From Nageia nagi (lineage: Eukaryota; Pinophyta): a stretch of DNA of 64,000 nt. A program made the translations under genes and the position numbers. The notes under the pieces were generated by a model. It did no database searches, was not told the origin of the DNA, and saw only the letters and a list, made by a program, of their open reading frames with translations. Of this stretch, positions 33,961 through 44,960 are shown in pieces; the stretch's first letter is position 1; each line of letters opens with the position of its first letter. Where the stretch lies: contig JBITNC010000001.1 in assembly GCA_050084985.1 (NCBI GenBank), forward strand, positions 76,942,001 through 77,006,000, read 5' to 3'.

Positions 33961-34775
33961 GCAGAGGTGGCATGTCTACTACTGCCTTCACTTTACTAGG
34001 ATCTATTTCAATTCCTCGTCGGGACACAATAAATCCTAATAGTTTTCCTGAAGTTACATCAAAAATGCATTTTTTTGGATTTAATCTTACTTTATGTTCT
34101 AATAATCTATCTAAGACTTTAATTAGGTCTTTTCCATGATCTACTCAATATTTAGATCTACTCAACAAATCATCGACATAATCTTCTACTATGTCGTGCA
34201 TATAATCATGGAATATATAAGTCATAGCCCTTTGATAAGTTGCCCCGACATTTTTTAATCCAAAAGGCATAACTTTATAACAAAAGGTACCCCAAGGAGT
34301 TATAAAAGCCATTTTATGTTGATCTTCAGTAGCTATTTTTATTTGATTATAACCAAAAAACCCATCCATTAATGACAACATATCGTGTCCTGCTATCGAA
34401 TCTACCAAACTATCAATGCTAGGTAGAGGGAAATCATCCTTAGGACAAGCTTTGTTAAGATCACGAAAATCTGTGCATATTCTTATTTTTCCACTTGGTT
34501 TTTTCATAGGTACCATATTAGATATCCAATCTTAATAATCTATAGGTTGTATAAATTTAGCTTCTAATAATTTTTGAAGTTCTTCTTTTACCATTAATGC
34601 TATAGTAGGATGCATTTTATGTAATTTTTGTTTAACAGGTTTAGCATCAGGCTTTAATGCTAAATTATGTACTACTAATTTAGGATCTATTCCAAGCATG
34701 TCTGCATATGACCATGCAAATACCTTTTCTCATTCTTTTAATAAGGTTATAATTTCTTCTTGTTCATTTTCATGA
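33960..34775 (-). pseudogene. reverse transcriptase of gypsy C
   Basis: Minus-strand text: FAWSYADMLGIDPKLVVHNL, VKQKLHKMHP, then IQPIDY with a stop where Ser is usual, SNMVPMKKPSGKIRICTDF, RDLNKACPKDDFPLPSID, MLSLMDGFFGYNQIKI (first catalytic Asp), CYKVMPFGLKN, and IVEDYVDDLLSRSK (about 34150-34190, both Asp of the YVDD box). The clean run is 34145-34516; the thumb follows (LNPKKCIFDVTSGKLLGFIV, about 34020-34090). A small number of point lesions only, so it is the best preserved RT in the window. Confidence 0.92.
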
Positions 34776-34890
34776 GATTTTCTCCTAATTGAATAATTTT
34801 AGGATTTTGAGGATCATTACTAATATTTATTTCTAAGACTTTTTTAGTAAGCATATGCGACCCTTCTTCCAATTGATTTGGCACTGGTAT

Positions 34891-35808
34891 CTAGCTGTTA
34901 TCGTTAACACTATATTCTTCATCATATTCTTGAGTTTGTTCATTCGTGCATACTTGATTTTCATAGGAACCAAATATGTGATCTATGTTTTTGAATTCAT
35001 GTACCGAAGGATTAGATGATATGAGAGAAAAATTAGCAATTACTTCATCTGTAGAAGTATTGGCTATTATTTTGATTAAATTTTGATTTTTGTTAGTTTC
35101 ATCTATTTGTTCATTATTTTGATCTTCAATATCATTCTCTTTTATTGTAACCATATTTATCGATGGTATACCTGAATATGGAATGATTGATGATTTGGCA
35201 TTTTTATTTATTTTTTCCTGTATATCACTTGGTAAGCACAAATGATTCCAGGGTGGCTCAATATTACTAATAAAGAGCATTTTGACTCCTTCTAAGACAT
35301 CCATTTCACTTAATTGTTCTTCTCTTATATTAATAATTTCTTGTACTATGGATTCTTTCTCTAAAATTTCTTCATTATAATCCAAATTCTCTTCTCCTGA
35401 ATTTTCTAATTTAGCAAGATTTTTACATTTATTTTGATAACCTAATCCACTTTTATCAGTGGGATCTTGGTATTGTAATTCAATTATTTCTTGTGGACCC
35501 TGTTCATATCGACCCAATCCTCGTCCTTGCCAATTACATTTGTTAAAATAGTTTAAGACAAATGTTCTTGAACATGGTGATAAATATTTCATATCATTAT
35601 TGAAATTTCCTTCATATGTTTGATTGGGTATTGTTGACATAGGATCTACTATCCCTGTATAGATAAACATTGTCTGATTAGGTACTTCTCCTAAAGGTAC
35701 TATTTGTCCAATTACACTAGGTGATTCGAATACTCTTCCCATTTCTTGTGATGAAGGAATATTAAACACAACATCATCTACGTCATATTCTTCCATCCCT
35801 AAATCCAT
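34891..35808 (-). CDS. linker protein region of gypsy C with a G-patch-like motif
   Basis: A 305-codon open frame between protease and RT, starting MDLGMEEYDVDD. At residues about 92-130 it has NWQGRGLGRYEQG and, after about 15 residues, SGLGYQNK, the Gly-rich spacing of a G-patch (aromatic, G-x-GLG, then GLGY). G-patches bind RNA and also follow the protease in some retroviruses. The rest is acidic, Asn/Glu-rich, without a known fold. It is shifted in frame relative to the protease that ends at 35820, so it may originally have been joined by a frameshift or translated as part of the polyprotein. Intact across its length. Confidence 0.6.
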   Translation of the reverse strand: MDLGMEEYDVDDVVFNIPSSQEMGRVFESPSVIGQIVPLGEVPNQTMFIYTGIVDPMSTIPNQTYEGNFNNDMKYLSPCSRTFVLNYFNKCNWQGRGLGRYEQGPQEIIELQYQDPTDKSGLGYQNKCKNLAKLENSGEENLDYNEEILEKESIVQEIINIREEQLSEMDVLEGVKMLFISNIEPPWNHLCLPSDIQEKINKNAKSSIIPYSGIPSINMVTIKENDIEDQNNEQIDETNKNQNLIKIIANTSTDEVIANFSLISSNPSVHEFKNIDHIFGSYENQVCTNEQTQEYDEEYSVNDNS

Positions 35809-35819
35809 TAATTTAATTT

Positions 35820-36602
35820 TTATGGATATACATTGGATGAGTCATTACTAGATGTAGTATTTACTTGTTTTGATGAAGAAGCTCCATATCTTTCGTCTAA
35901 AGTTTTAGCAACTTTTTCCCAAGTATCTTTATCTTGTATAAATATATCACTTTTTCCCTTTATGACTTCAGATTGATTCATATTTTTGTTCATTAATATG
36001 GTTGATAAATTAGGATATGGTAAGGTCACTTTATTTGGATCAAAAATTAAATTACAATGTGAATAAGGATCTGGATCTTTAAACACACAATGAAATTTAT
36101 CTTTGTAGATGTATTTTAAACATCCATGATAAGTTGATGGAACACATTGCATTTCTCTAATCCATGGATGTCCTAAAAGAACGTTGTATTGTATAATATT
36201 TCCTTCAATTATATGTAATAAAGTTTGAACGGTTTTAGCCCCTATTGTAATCGGAAGCACTATTGATCCCAAAGTTGAACACATTGCATCATTAAATGCC
36301 TTAATTTGTAAAGAAGGAGCTAAAATAAGCGAATATGATAAATTCAAATTTTTGTATGCAACATCTAAAATTATATTTATAGCTGAACCTTCATCTATCA
36401 GAATTCTTTTAAATAATTTCCCATCTACTTTACCAATTATATGTAAAGGTGGATCAAGTCTGCTTGGTCCATCGTTATTTAATTTTTCTTGTTTATAGAA
36501 GGTGATACTAGGTTGTTGCGATATCCTCAAACTTTCAACTATTGAAATAAAATTATCGGGGTTACTAATATCCACTTGAATTTCTTGTAGAATTTGATTC
36601 AT
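35820..36602 (-). pseudogene. protease region of gypsy C, active-site triad altered
   Basis: A 260-codon frame. Residues about 60-85 read GKLFKRILIDEGSAINIIL, the pepsin-like protease flap entry. In elements B and D of this window the same position is DGG, so here Gly has become Glu (GGA to GAA). The second conserved block is YNVLLGHPWIREMQC, then VPSTYHGCLKY (residues about 140-165), normal for this family. The rest, with DTWEKVAKTLDERYG, is linker. The frame is open, so the residue change is the only visible defect; an altered triad would be expected to cripple processing of the polyprotein. Confidence 0.75.
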
Positions 36603-36786
36603 AGCTTCCCTATAACTCTCAGACTATCGTAATAATTCAAATAAGGTCATCTTAACTGGAGACATTTTTAATTATCATTGAAGAGCACCTTTTATCGAAA
36701 ACTTTAGGTTGTTGTGGAAGAGGTATAGGTTGTATATTAATTAGGTTTGATATTGATTGATTTTTTCATGGATTATCCTATTTATT

Positions 36787-39468
36787 CTAATATTTTTGTG
36801 CTCTTGTAGCTATACCAATCATATGTATTGAATCATCTATAGTTCCTATAAATGGTATATCCTTATTATTCCATGTATAGTTCATTTGGTTTGGGATAAT
36901 TGCCACATTGTTAGCCTGATGTGAGGGTAAGGGGTTTTGATATATCCCTAAATTTTGATTTGAAGGCACAACAGGATTATCCACATCTATTTTTCAACTA
37001 TCTATCAAGTCTTGAATTTTATGTTGTAAAGTTCGACATTTATTTGTATTATGTCCTTTTTGCCTATGATAAGCACAAAATTCATTCTCCTTATACCATT
37101 TGCTTCTTTTAGCATTAGGATTTTCAGGTTTTATATTAGGTAATTTAATCATACCATTATCACATAATTTTTTAAGTATTTTAGCTAATGGTTCTGATAA
37201 TGGGGTAAAATTTCTTTTAGGCTTGGGTTCAACATTTTCTTCGATTTTTGAAGCTTGACTAGAATTTTCTGTCATAGCTATTTGATTATTTTGCAATTTT
37301 TAACTAATATTTTCATATTGATTACCCTTTTGTATTCTTTTTTCTTGAGTTTTAGTTCTCTATATTGAATTTTAACTCTTTCTATAACTATTTCTTAAGC
37401 AATAGCTTCTTCAAAAGTTCTATGTTGTTGAATTTGGAGAACACTGGCTATTGGTCTTAAACAAATTTGACTAAATAATTTAACCAATTCCTCTTGTGGT
37501 ATTGTATAAGGCATACTAGTGAGTATAGCCTGCCATCTTGAGATGTAATCTTGTATAGTTTCATCAGAAACTGTTGTAATCTTGTAAGATCAGTAATTGA
37601 AGATCTTTCTTTAATATTGATTCTAAAATGTTCTAGAAATTGATTAGCCAATTGTTCGAATGTATATAAACTATGCATAGGTAAAATATTATACCAATCC
37701 AAAGCTTGGCCTGCAAGTGTCATAGGAAATATACGTAACATTAATGAGTCATCATTGGCTATCTGATAGCTAGAAAATGTAAATTTTCTCTAATGTTCTT
37801 TGGGGTCTTCTCTTTCTTTAAATGACTCTATTTTTGGAAATTCAAACCTATATGGTAGTTTCTTTTTGGAACACTTGGATGAATAGGTTCATTGCAAATA
37901 TTCTTATAATTTAACTTTTAAATTCCTTGAACATTCATTTCTCAATTTATAAAATCCTTCATAAAGTCTTCTAATTCTTTATCGATTTTATGACCTTGAG
38001 TGTGTCTATGATGTCTTCGAGTATTCGGATCCTTTTCCTAAATTGATCTTGAAGTGTAAGACTCATAGGCAGAAGGAAACTCTGATGGTGGTGGAGGTAA
38101 TATTTTAAGAGGTGAATGACATCGCAAAATAGGGATTCTAGGAGGTTTTTGGGATATACTTTTTCCATATAGATCTTTTCCTTTGTAATCAGGTTGTTTT
38201 GTTCGATTTTGGGTTTGTTCAACCCAACTTTTAATAGAATCTTGCTTTTGTTTATCATATAATTTTTGTAGTTCTAGTTCTTTATCCATTTCCTTTTGTA
38301 ATAAAATGGCTATCTCTTTATCCATCGCTTCTTGTTTGTCTAAGTAAGGATCTCGATATCTTTGTATTTGACTTCCTTCAAGAGTTTTAGGTTTCAAATT
38401 TTTTATTTTTTGATATTCATCTCACTGTCTTTGTTTTTCTTTCTCCATACATAGATATTGTTCCCTTTTTATTTTTTCACTCTCTAATTCTTTAAGTTGT
38501 AATTCCTGTAAACGAAGTTGAATCTCATGTTCTTTATGAAGTCTTTTCTTTTCTTGTTCCAGGAATTCATTTCTTTCTTTGTTTGCTTATTCTTGTTCTA
38601 TGAATTTCTTTTTATCTCTAAGAAGTTTATCTTCCATTTCTTTTAATTTATTCTCTTGTTCTTGAATTTTAATGAATTCGTTAACTTTTCTATTTTTATC
38701 CTTTAGAAGATACTGCATCTCTGCGGCCTTTTTAATATCATCAGCATACATTTTCATGAATTTTCGATCGGCTTTTGTTTTATATAATCATTGTTCTTCT
38801 AGTTCTTCATAAGAAGGTATCTCTTCTATTTTGTACTTAGATGTCCTTCTATGTAATCCTCCCTTTAAAGAATAAGATTTCTCATTTGCTTCATTGAAGG
38901 AGCTCTTTGAGATAAATTACTCATAAGTATTAATACTTCATTTTTCCTAATTTGAGAGACTTATGAGAAAAAGGAGATCCCTCCTTTCGGATTAAAGAAC
39001 TAACCTTTCGACCATCTGATAATAGACAAATGACTCTTTCATATTTAACTTTATATGGCTCAGTCTCTGGTACTGCTATGGTTTCGGCCCGAGATTTATC
39101 CTCGTCCATTTCTAAGTTATCATGTCTATGATTTAGTGTTTCAACATCTCCCAGTAATCTAGAAGATGTCTTAGGAATAGCCCTATAACTAGCTAGGCGA
39201 CAACGAATTTCCATTAACTCTTCATCTAACACTTGCATTCTAGCCTTGGTAATAGGATCTTCTATACTTTATCTTTGCAATCTAGATTGATCATAACCCC
39301 AATCCCAATCTTTACTTTCATAACAAACTACCCGTAGATCTAATTCATCTAAAGGAGGTGGCCTCCTAACGAAGACTCTATCAGATCCATATTGTCTGGA
39401 TCTACTTCTTGTATTTCAAATGGGTGTTCTCGCATTTTCTTAGCAGTCATACTTCTAGTTTGAACCAT
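36787..39468 (-). pseudogene. gag of gypsy C
   Basis: The start at 39468, MVQTRSMTAKKMREHPFE, is preceded by an A-rich leader; MVQTRS is a common start of plant gypsy gag. A frameshift near 39385 is followed by RPPPLDELDLRVV and a run to 38930. 38400-38900 is a Lys/Glu-rich coiled-coil; 38038-38397 continues it (QEAMDKEIAILLQKEMDKEL). The gag core is at 37457-37741 (MTLAGQALDWYNILP, FEQLANQFLEHFRINI, SSITDLTRLQQ). The zinc knuckle is at 36994-37296, FCAYHRQKGHNTNKC, with CxxH-GH-C spacing. The long coiled-coil before the core is unusual and may help assembly. At least four stops or shifts. Confidence 0.85.
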
Positions 39469-41370
39469 TTTTTTTATTTTTTTTTTAGATATTATAAACA
39501 AGCATCGTAAAAAAGAAACTCTATTTTTTTCTTTTACATTATGTTTTCAAGAAAACAATTTAATGCACAAACATCCTATATGCAAACTTACTTTTAACGA
39601 TGTGATTATATTTCTTAACCTTTTCACATATTTTTAATGTCTGAGTTAAATGAACGATATGAGTTGTTCATTTTTAATCTTTTTAATTTTCCTAGTTTGT
39701 TTTGACTAGTCAGGTGTTAAACAAGGTAGGTTGGGTAATTTTAAGTAATGTTTACAAGTTTCTATGGCTTTTGGCTTGGTTCTAGATGAGTCTCCTTTTT
39801 TGACTCCTACCTAAAGGAAAGTTACCTTGGTCATCACTTCCAAGTGTAACTGGCTCTATGGCTTCAAGTGTGTTATGTCGATGGTCACAAAGAAGTAAGA
39901 ATTAATGTTTGGTAGTGACATCCAACTTGTTAATGTTCAATTGTTCCTTTAAGGCCTTATGAAGTGCATTTAAACAAGTAAAATACATTTATGCATACTA
40001 CCCTCCCAAACATTCATGTCCATTTACTTATCTTATTTTAATGTGATACAATCAAAGTTTATTTTAAGTGAATCTTGACCTTAATGAACCCCGTTGTTCT
40101 TTTTTAATTATAATGTGATTCATTATCCAACCTCTTAATGATGTTCATTAACTCCTTCCAGTTGTGGAAGTTTTATATGTGATAAATTTCCTCTTCTTAC
40201 TAGTCACATATCTCTTCAACCTCCAATGGAGTGGTAAGAATAGACTTAGTAAAAAGCCATTAAGTGTAGATAAATTAATTAAGTGAGGTTCAATTACTCC
40301 TCCAAGAGTCACATATCCCTTCGACCTCCAATGGAGTGGTAAGGGCAGACATCTTTAAGAGTGTTAATGTGAAGTATATTTCCAAATAATATGTGAATAA
40401 ATTTTACCTCTTTCACTTAACTTATTTCTGATCACTTAGGATCGCTTGAAGCGCAAAAGTGAGAGCATACTTTGTTAAGTGAAAGTACTTAGTGTATTTG
40501 AATCCCTCCAATTCGTTAACCTTTTAATATGATTTATACTACCCCAAAACTCGATTTATTTTCTTTTAAGTTCATTCCAAATTAATGTGATTCATTTACC
40601 CCTTCCAATTGTGGAAGTATTATGTGTAGTAAATTACCTCCTCTTACTAGTCACATATCCCTTCGACCTCCAATGGAGTGGTAAGGGAAACTTGGTAAGA
40701 GGTCATTATGTGTGGGTAAATTAACCAAATTAATGATAGTGTGAATGTGAGAGAAAAGAAGAATTAATTACTCCTTCTTATCCGATCTATTCTGGTCACC
40801 TTAGATCACATGAAGTACAAAGGGAGAGCATAAGTAGACAAGATAAAAAGTATTAATGTGTACTTACCCTTCACCCAAAATATGAAGATAAATACATAAC
40901 ATTTTACATAAAATAAATTAATAAAAAATATGCATTTAATATTTTCTACCCATTCTTATATGCACTCTAGGCAAAGGAATCACATTCAAAAGTATCCTTC
41001 CATTTTAACAACATATTATATATTTTATTTTATTTTATTTTATTTTAGAAATAATAAAAGGAGAAAAAATTACTTGGAGTATGAGTCGTCAGTGTTTAGA
41101 TAGAGGTCACTGGCATTTATTTGAGTCATCGATGTCTGATTCCAATCGTTGGCCTTTAGTCTAGATTACTTTGTAAATCGCTGGCATTCCTTTTGAGTCG
41201 CTGGCATTCGATTCCAATCGTTTGGTGTTTCTATAACAAATTTCTTAAAAAGCACAGAATGCAAAATTTAAAGTTAGTATATGGAAAAATTCAAATAACC
41301 CAGATAACAGAAAGGTAAAATCATTATAAGCAAAAAACCTCCCTATCAATAACGGAAGGACCCTCCTTCT
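39469..41370 (-). other. 5' leader of gypsy C
   Basis: 1.9 kb without a coding frame, containing tandem repeats (40130-40860), a (TTTTA)n run at about 41030-41048 and motif words at 41085-41230 (GAGTCGCTGGCATTCGATTCC-like, fewer than four clean copies). Confidence 0.7.
40130..40860. repeat. tandem duplication in the leader of gypsy C
   Basis: Segments from about 40130 and about 40575 share TTGTGGAAGT, CTCTTACTAGTCACATATC, CTCCAATGGAGTGGTAAG and a final GATCAC/GATCGC-TGAAG-GAGAGCATA in the same order, offset about 440 bases. A third copy of the ACCTCCAATGGAGTGG core is at about 40320-40340; its CTCC-AAT-GGAG can form a small hairpin. Confidence 0.75.
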
Positions 41371-41387
41371 AGTGCCAGAAGGTTGCA
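41371..41387 (-). other. primer-binding site of gypsy C
   Basis: Minus strand TGGCACTAGAAGGAGGG, three bases (TTC) inside the 5' LTR end. TGG matches the CCA end of a tRNA; I could not assign the tRNA from memory. Confidence 0.65.
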
Positions 41388-41390
41388 GTG

Positions 41391-42104
41391 AAAATAGAGC
41401 TAGAATGTAGAATAACATAAAATGCAATTATTCTTAAATTTCATTGAACCTCAAATTATGTAAAATAGATAGAAATGTTGTAATTGTAAATTGATATTGA
41501 TTTTCAGCTCAAACTACAATTTGTCCTTGGAAGGGACTTTTACAAATGCCATTTGCCAAAATGAAGGTATTAGATCTTCATTTTTTTTTATTTGCTTGCT
41601 TCTCTCCTTGATATGGACAACCTGTAAATCTACACACATGCAAAAGATTCTCTCTCTTTTGCTTTGTATTGGCTTGTATTTATAGATTTTGGGTGAGATG
41701 TTCCAAGCCTGGTAAGGGGAAGTGAAAAGCCATCGTAGGTCATAACTAACCCCCTCTATCCACATCATCTTGGAAAATGAAACATTTCAACTTTCTCTTG
41801 ATGTTTGAATTCTTGTTCGACTATTACAAAGTCATCGGTGATTGCTATACGGATGTCGATGATCATCTCAAAAGTCGGTGACTGTCTTGGGTCATTGGCG
41901 ACCAGTTTTCAAATTTTGTAATAATATTAAAATGACCGTCAAATAGCCAATTTTACCTAAAAAGAGTCATGTGACCACCCATTTTGCATGTACTCGATGG
42001 GAGCTATCTAATAATATGGTTTTTAAACCTATTTTATATTATGCAAAGAGTTATGATTGTTTCAATGTTTACTAGTTAAAAAGGGACATTTTTAGGTGTC
42101 TACA
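41391..42104 (-). repeat. 5' LTR of gypsy C, with an internal 133-bp deletion
   Basis: 714 bp, start TGTAGACACCTAAAAATG at 42104. The last base pair of the TG/CA terminus has changed (GG where the other LTR has TG, 41391). TATA box at 41677-41684. Compared with the 3' LTR, 133 bases are missing at about 41648, and the deletion joins at AAGA, present at both ends of the lost piece. Confidence 0.92.
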
Positions 42105-42109
42105 CTATA
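42105..42109. repeat. target-site duplication CTATA of gypsy C
   Basis: CTATA here and at 24489-24493, immediately outside the two LTRs. Confidence 0.88.
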
Positions 42110-42990
42110 GACTGGTGAAAATGGAGTGCACCTTGTAGCTAATTTGATTCTTATCTTATATGCCTTAAGGCATATATGAGTTGTGAATGCCAATCTCTAT
42201 GAGTTTTCTTGACTATATTTCATAGAATGTTAACAATTATTTTATTAGTTTCTTTAGCTTATCCATTGCCATATGGATAGTAGGTTGATGATAATCTTTT
42301 CTTGATTTTGAATCTATTGCAAAACTCCATGACTTGCTTTCTTATTGAGTTTTTTCCATTTTCCATGATGAGATGAGATGAAATGCCAAATCAAAATGAT
42401 ATTTCTAGTCATGAATTTCACAATTTGGGGACCTTTAGAATATATCAAAGGTATAGCTTCAACCCAATTTGTGAAGTATTATATATCAACTAGAATGAAT
42501 TTGTATCCCTTAGTGGATTTGGCATTCATAATACTAGTTAAGTCTAAGGCCCAAATAGCAAAATGCCAAAGCAATATCATAGTTGTTAATTCACTTGAAG
42601 GAGCATGTTTCAAGTTAGCATGATTTTGATATTTTTTACATTTATGAATGTGTAAAATTCAATCCTTTTCCATGATAGCCAATAATGTCCTAATTTTATG
42701 ACTTATGATAAATCGATTTACCATTAAAGTGACCTCCATTTATGCTATCATTTACTTATTCTATATCCTTATTTTCTTTATTTCATTGATACATTTAAGC
42801 AAAGTACCATCAAATAACCTTTTGTAAAGAATATCACTAATAAGGAAATACCTTGTAGCCATGCATTTTAGTCTTTTCTCTAAGAACTTAGATTGATATG
42901 AATCTAGAATTTTTCCTTGCTTGAGGTAGTTATAGATATTAGTATACCAAATATACAATGGAAGAATAGCACATATAGTTGGTTCCCTCC
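42110..42990 (-). pseudogene. integrase, N-terminal and core part, of gypsy B
   Basis: The minus-strand part beyond the C insertion. Zinc-finger region upstream: KCMATRYFLISDILYKRLFDGTLL (about 42790-42870) and downstream pieces of the HHCC region. Core fragments are spread over different frames near 42350-42700. The end, KLATRCTPFSPVY, corresponds to the usual RT-P-GATPFSLVYG of integrases and stops at the insertion point, to continue at 24493. Many frame breaks; dead. Confidence 0.75.
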
Positions 42991-44090
42991 TAAAGAACCC
43001 TTGGAATTGATCATCATATAGGAAGGAGTAATGTATAAGGATCTCAATTTCGATTATGGTTTTCCCCTATTCAATTGATATTGATGTTAGAAAAGCAACA
43101 TTAGCCATAGAATCTACAAATCTATTGTTATTCCTTGAGAAATTCTCAAACTAAATCTATGTGAAACACCTTTGAACCATTTCATTCACTAAGTGCTTAT
43201 AAGGTTGTAACTTCTCATCTTTGGTGTTGTAAATATCATTGATTTTATTAATGATAAGTTGTGAGTCACCATATACTTTTAGCTCATTAATTCCAAGATT
43301 GATTTTTGCTTTTAAACCCAAGACAAAGATTCATACTCAACCATGTTATTTGTGCATTTAAAAGTAAACTTGTAAGACATGGGAATCATACTACTTTTAG
43401 GATATACTAGCAAAATTCCTACCCAACTCCTTGGAAAACTTTGGATCCATCAAATAATAGTTTCCAAGACTTGTCTTCACACTACTCAACTAGTTTCACA
43501 AGCTCATTTGTATTACTATTTTCATCACATGGTGTTGCTGCAAGCATATCAACTGTAACCTTCCCTTTGATTACTTTTTATCTTATGTAAAGAAGATCAA
43601 ACCCTTGGAGATCCATGATCCATTTGGATGGTCTTCCTTGCAATTATGTTTTGAGAGAAAATACCATAATGGATCAGCTTGAGCCATAATGAAGGTAGTG
43701 TTGGTGATCATGTAATGCCTTAATTTCTAAGTTGTGTAGATATGGTAGAGCATAACTTCTCAATAGGTGTGTAGTTGATTTTTGCATTTTATAGTATCTT
43801 AGATAGGTAATATATATCTATTTCCTTATTTTCATTATCAATTTGCATAAGGACTATCCCAATAGCATTTGTTATGGCTGAGATGCATAAATATAGTAGC
43901 TTGGTGGGATCAACTGGTTGTAAGACAAGAGGGTTAAGCAAGTAAATCTTGATATCCTCAAAGGCTTTATGACACTTTATTTCCCTTACAAACTTATTTC
44001 CCTTTTGAGTAAGCAGGATAATGGAGTTGTTTTATATACTAATTGAGCTATGAACCTCTGTATTGCTTATCACTTCCCTTGAATACTTCT
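42991..44090 (-). pseudogene. RNase H regions of gypsy B
   Basis: The archaeal-type domain is recognisable in pieces: VEYESL (about 43325-43345), the NSLIINKI/IYNTKDEK-like text, LVNEMVQRCF and NRFVDSMANVAFL (about 43090-43130), the last being the C-terminal A-D/S pattern seen also in element C. The ordinary RNase H region between about 43400 and 44090 is fragmentary. It supports the Tat assignment of B. Confidence 0.65.
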
Positions 44091-44960
44091 AAGTTGTCTG
44101 ATATTTCTTGGTGGAGGTGTATCTATGATGGCTTTGACCTTCTTATGATCTATGTTTATGCCTTTTTTGGACACTATGTAGCCAAGAAAATTACCACTAT
44201 AAATCCCAAAGGCACACTTCTTAGGATTTAGCTTTAGGATGAATTACCTTATGCTTTTGTAAATGAATCTCAAATCATCTAAATGGTTTTCCTTTTTAGG
44301 ATATTTGGTAAGAATATCATCAACATAAACTTTAACTAATTTGTGAATAAGGTCATCAAACATATTTACCATTGCTCTTTAGTATGTTTCCCTTGCATTT
44401 TTTATACCAAAGGATATGACTACCCAGCATAATGTTCCCCAAGGTGTAGTTAAAGTGGTCTTGTATTGATCCTCTTTATTAATTTTCATTTGGTTGTATC
44501 TTGAGAAGCCATCCATAAATGATAAAATTTCATTCCTATTTTAGAATCCATTATTATGTTAATGTGTGGTAGGGGAAAGTTATCCTTTGGAAAAGCCTTA
44601 TTCAAATCCATGAAATTTATGCAACATCTAATTTCTCCATTTATTTTTAGAGTTGGAACAATATTGGTTAACTAAGGTGAGTAGTCAATGGGCTCAATGA
44701 ATCTTGCTTTATGGTATTTTTCAATCTCTTTTTTGACTACCAAAGAGTTCTTTAGATGCATTGATATTCTTTTTTACTGTACAATATTTGCTCCTCCTGT
44801 ACCACCAAATTATGAGTTACAAAGGTTGGATCTAAACCTATCATGTCATTGTATTCCCAAGAAAACATGTCCTTAAACTCTATCAAGAATTGATGATACA
44901 TTTTCTTTTCATCCATAATGATTCATGTTCCAATTTGTACAATATTTTGCACTTCCTCCA
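44091..44960 (-). pseudogene. reverse transcriptase of gypsy B
   Basis: Readable blocks: GLDPTFVTHNLVV, IVPTLKINGEIRCCINFMDL, NKAFPKDNFPLPHINIIMDS, ILSFMDGFSRYNQMKI (first catalytic Asp), TPWGTLCWVVISFGIKN, KLVKVYVDDILTKY (about 44305-44345, YVDD intact), then LNPKKCAFGIYSGNFLGYIV and KGINIDHKKVKAIID. Catalytic residues are kept although stops and shifts interrupt the frame. Confidence 0.85.

Larger units (their letters stand above)
24494..42104 (-). mobile_element. Ty3/gypsy retrotransposon C (Tat lineage), 17.6 kb, with two extra genes
   Basis: Bounded by LTRs 24494-25340 and 41391-42104 and by the target duplication CTATA (24489-24493 and 42105-42109). Minus-strand order from the 5' end: primer-binding site, 1.9-kb leader with repeats, gag, protease, linker with G-patch-like motif, RT, RNase H, archaeal-type RNase H, integrase, extra ORF with duplicated domain, an antisense plant mobile domain gene, polypurine tract, 3' LTR. 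Large size, dual RNase H and antisense extra ORF are Tat-lineage traits. The LTRs differ at about four of 150 bases compared, so it is the youngest large element here. Stops and frameshifts in gag, RT and RNase H make it non-autonomous now. Confidence 0.93.

Noticed and set aside
24494-42104. Element C as an autonomous, currently active retrotransposon
   Set aside because: Frameshift and stops in gag, a stop in RT and RNase H, an altered protease triad and changed 5' LTR terminus.
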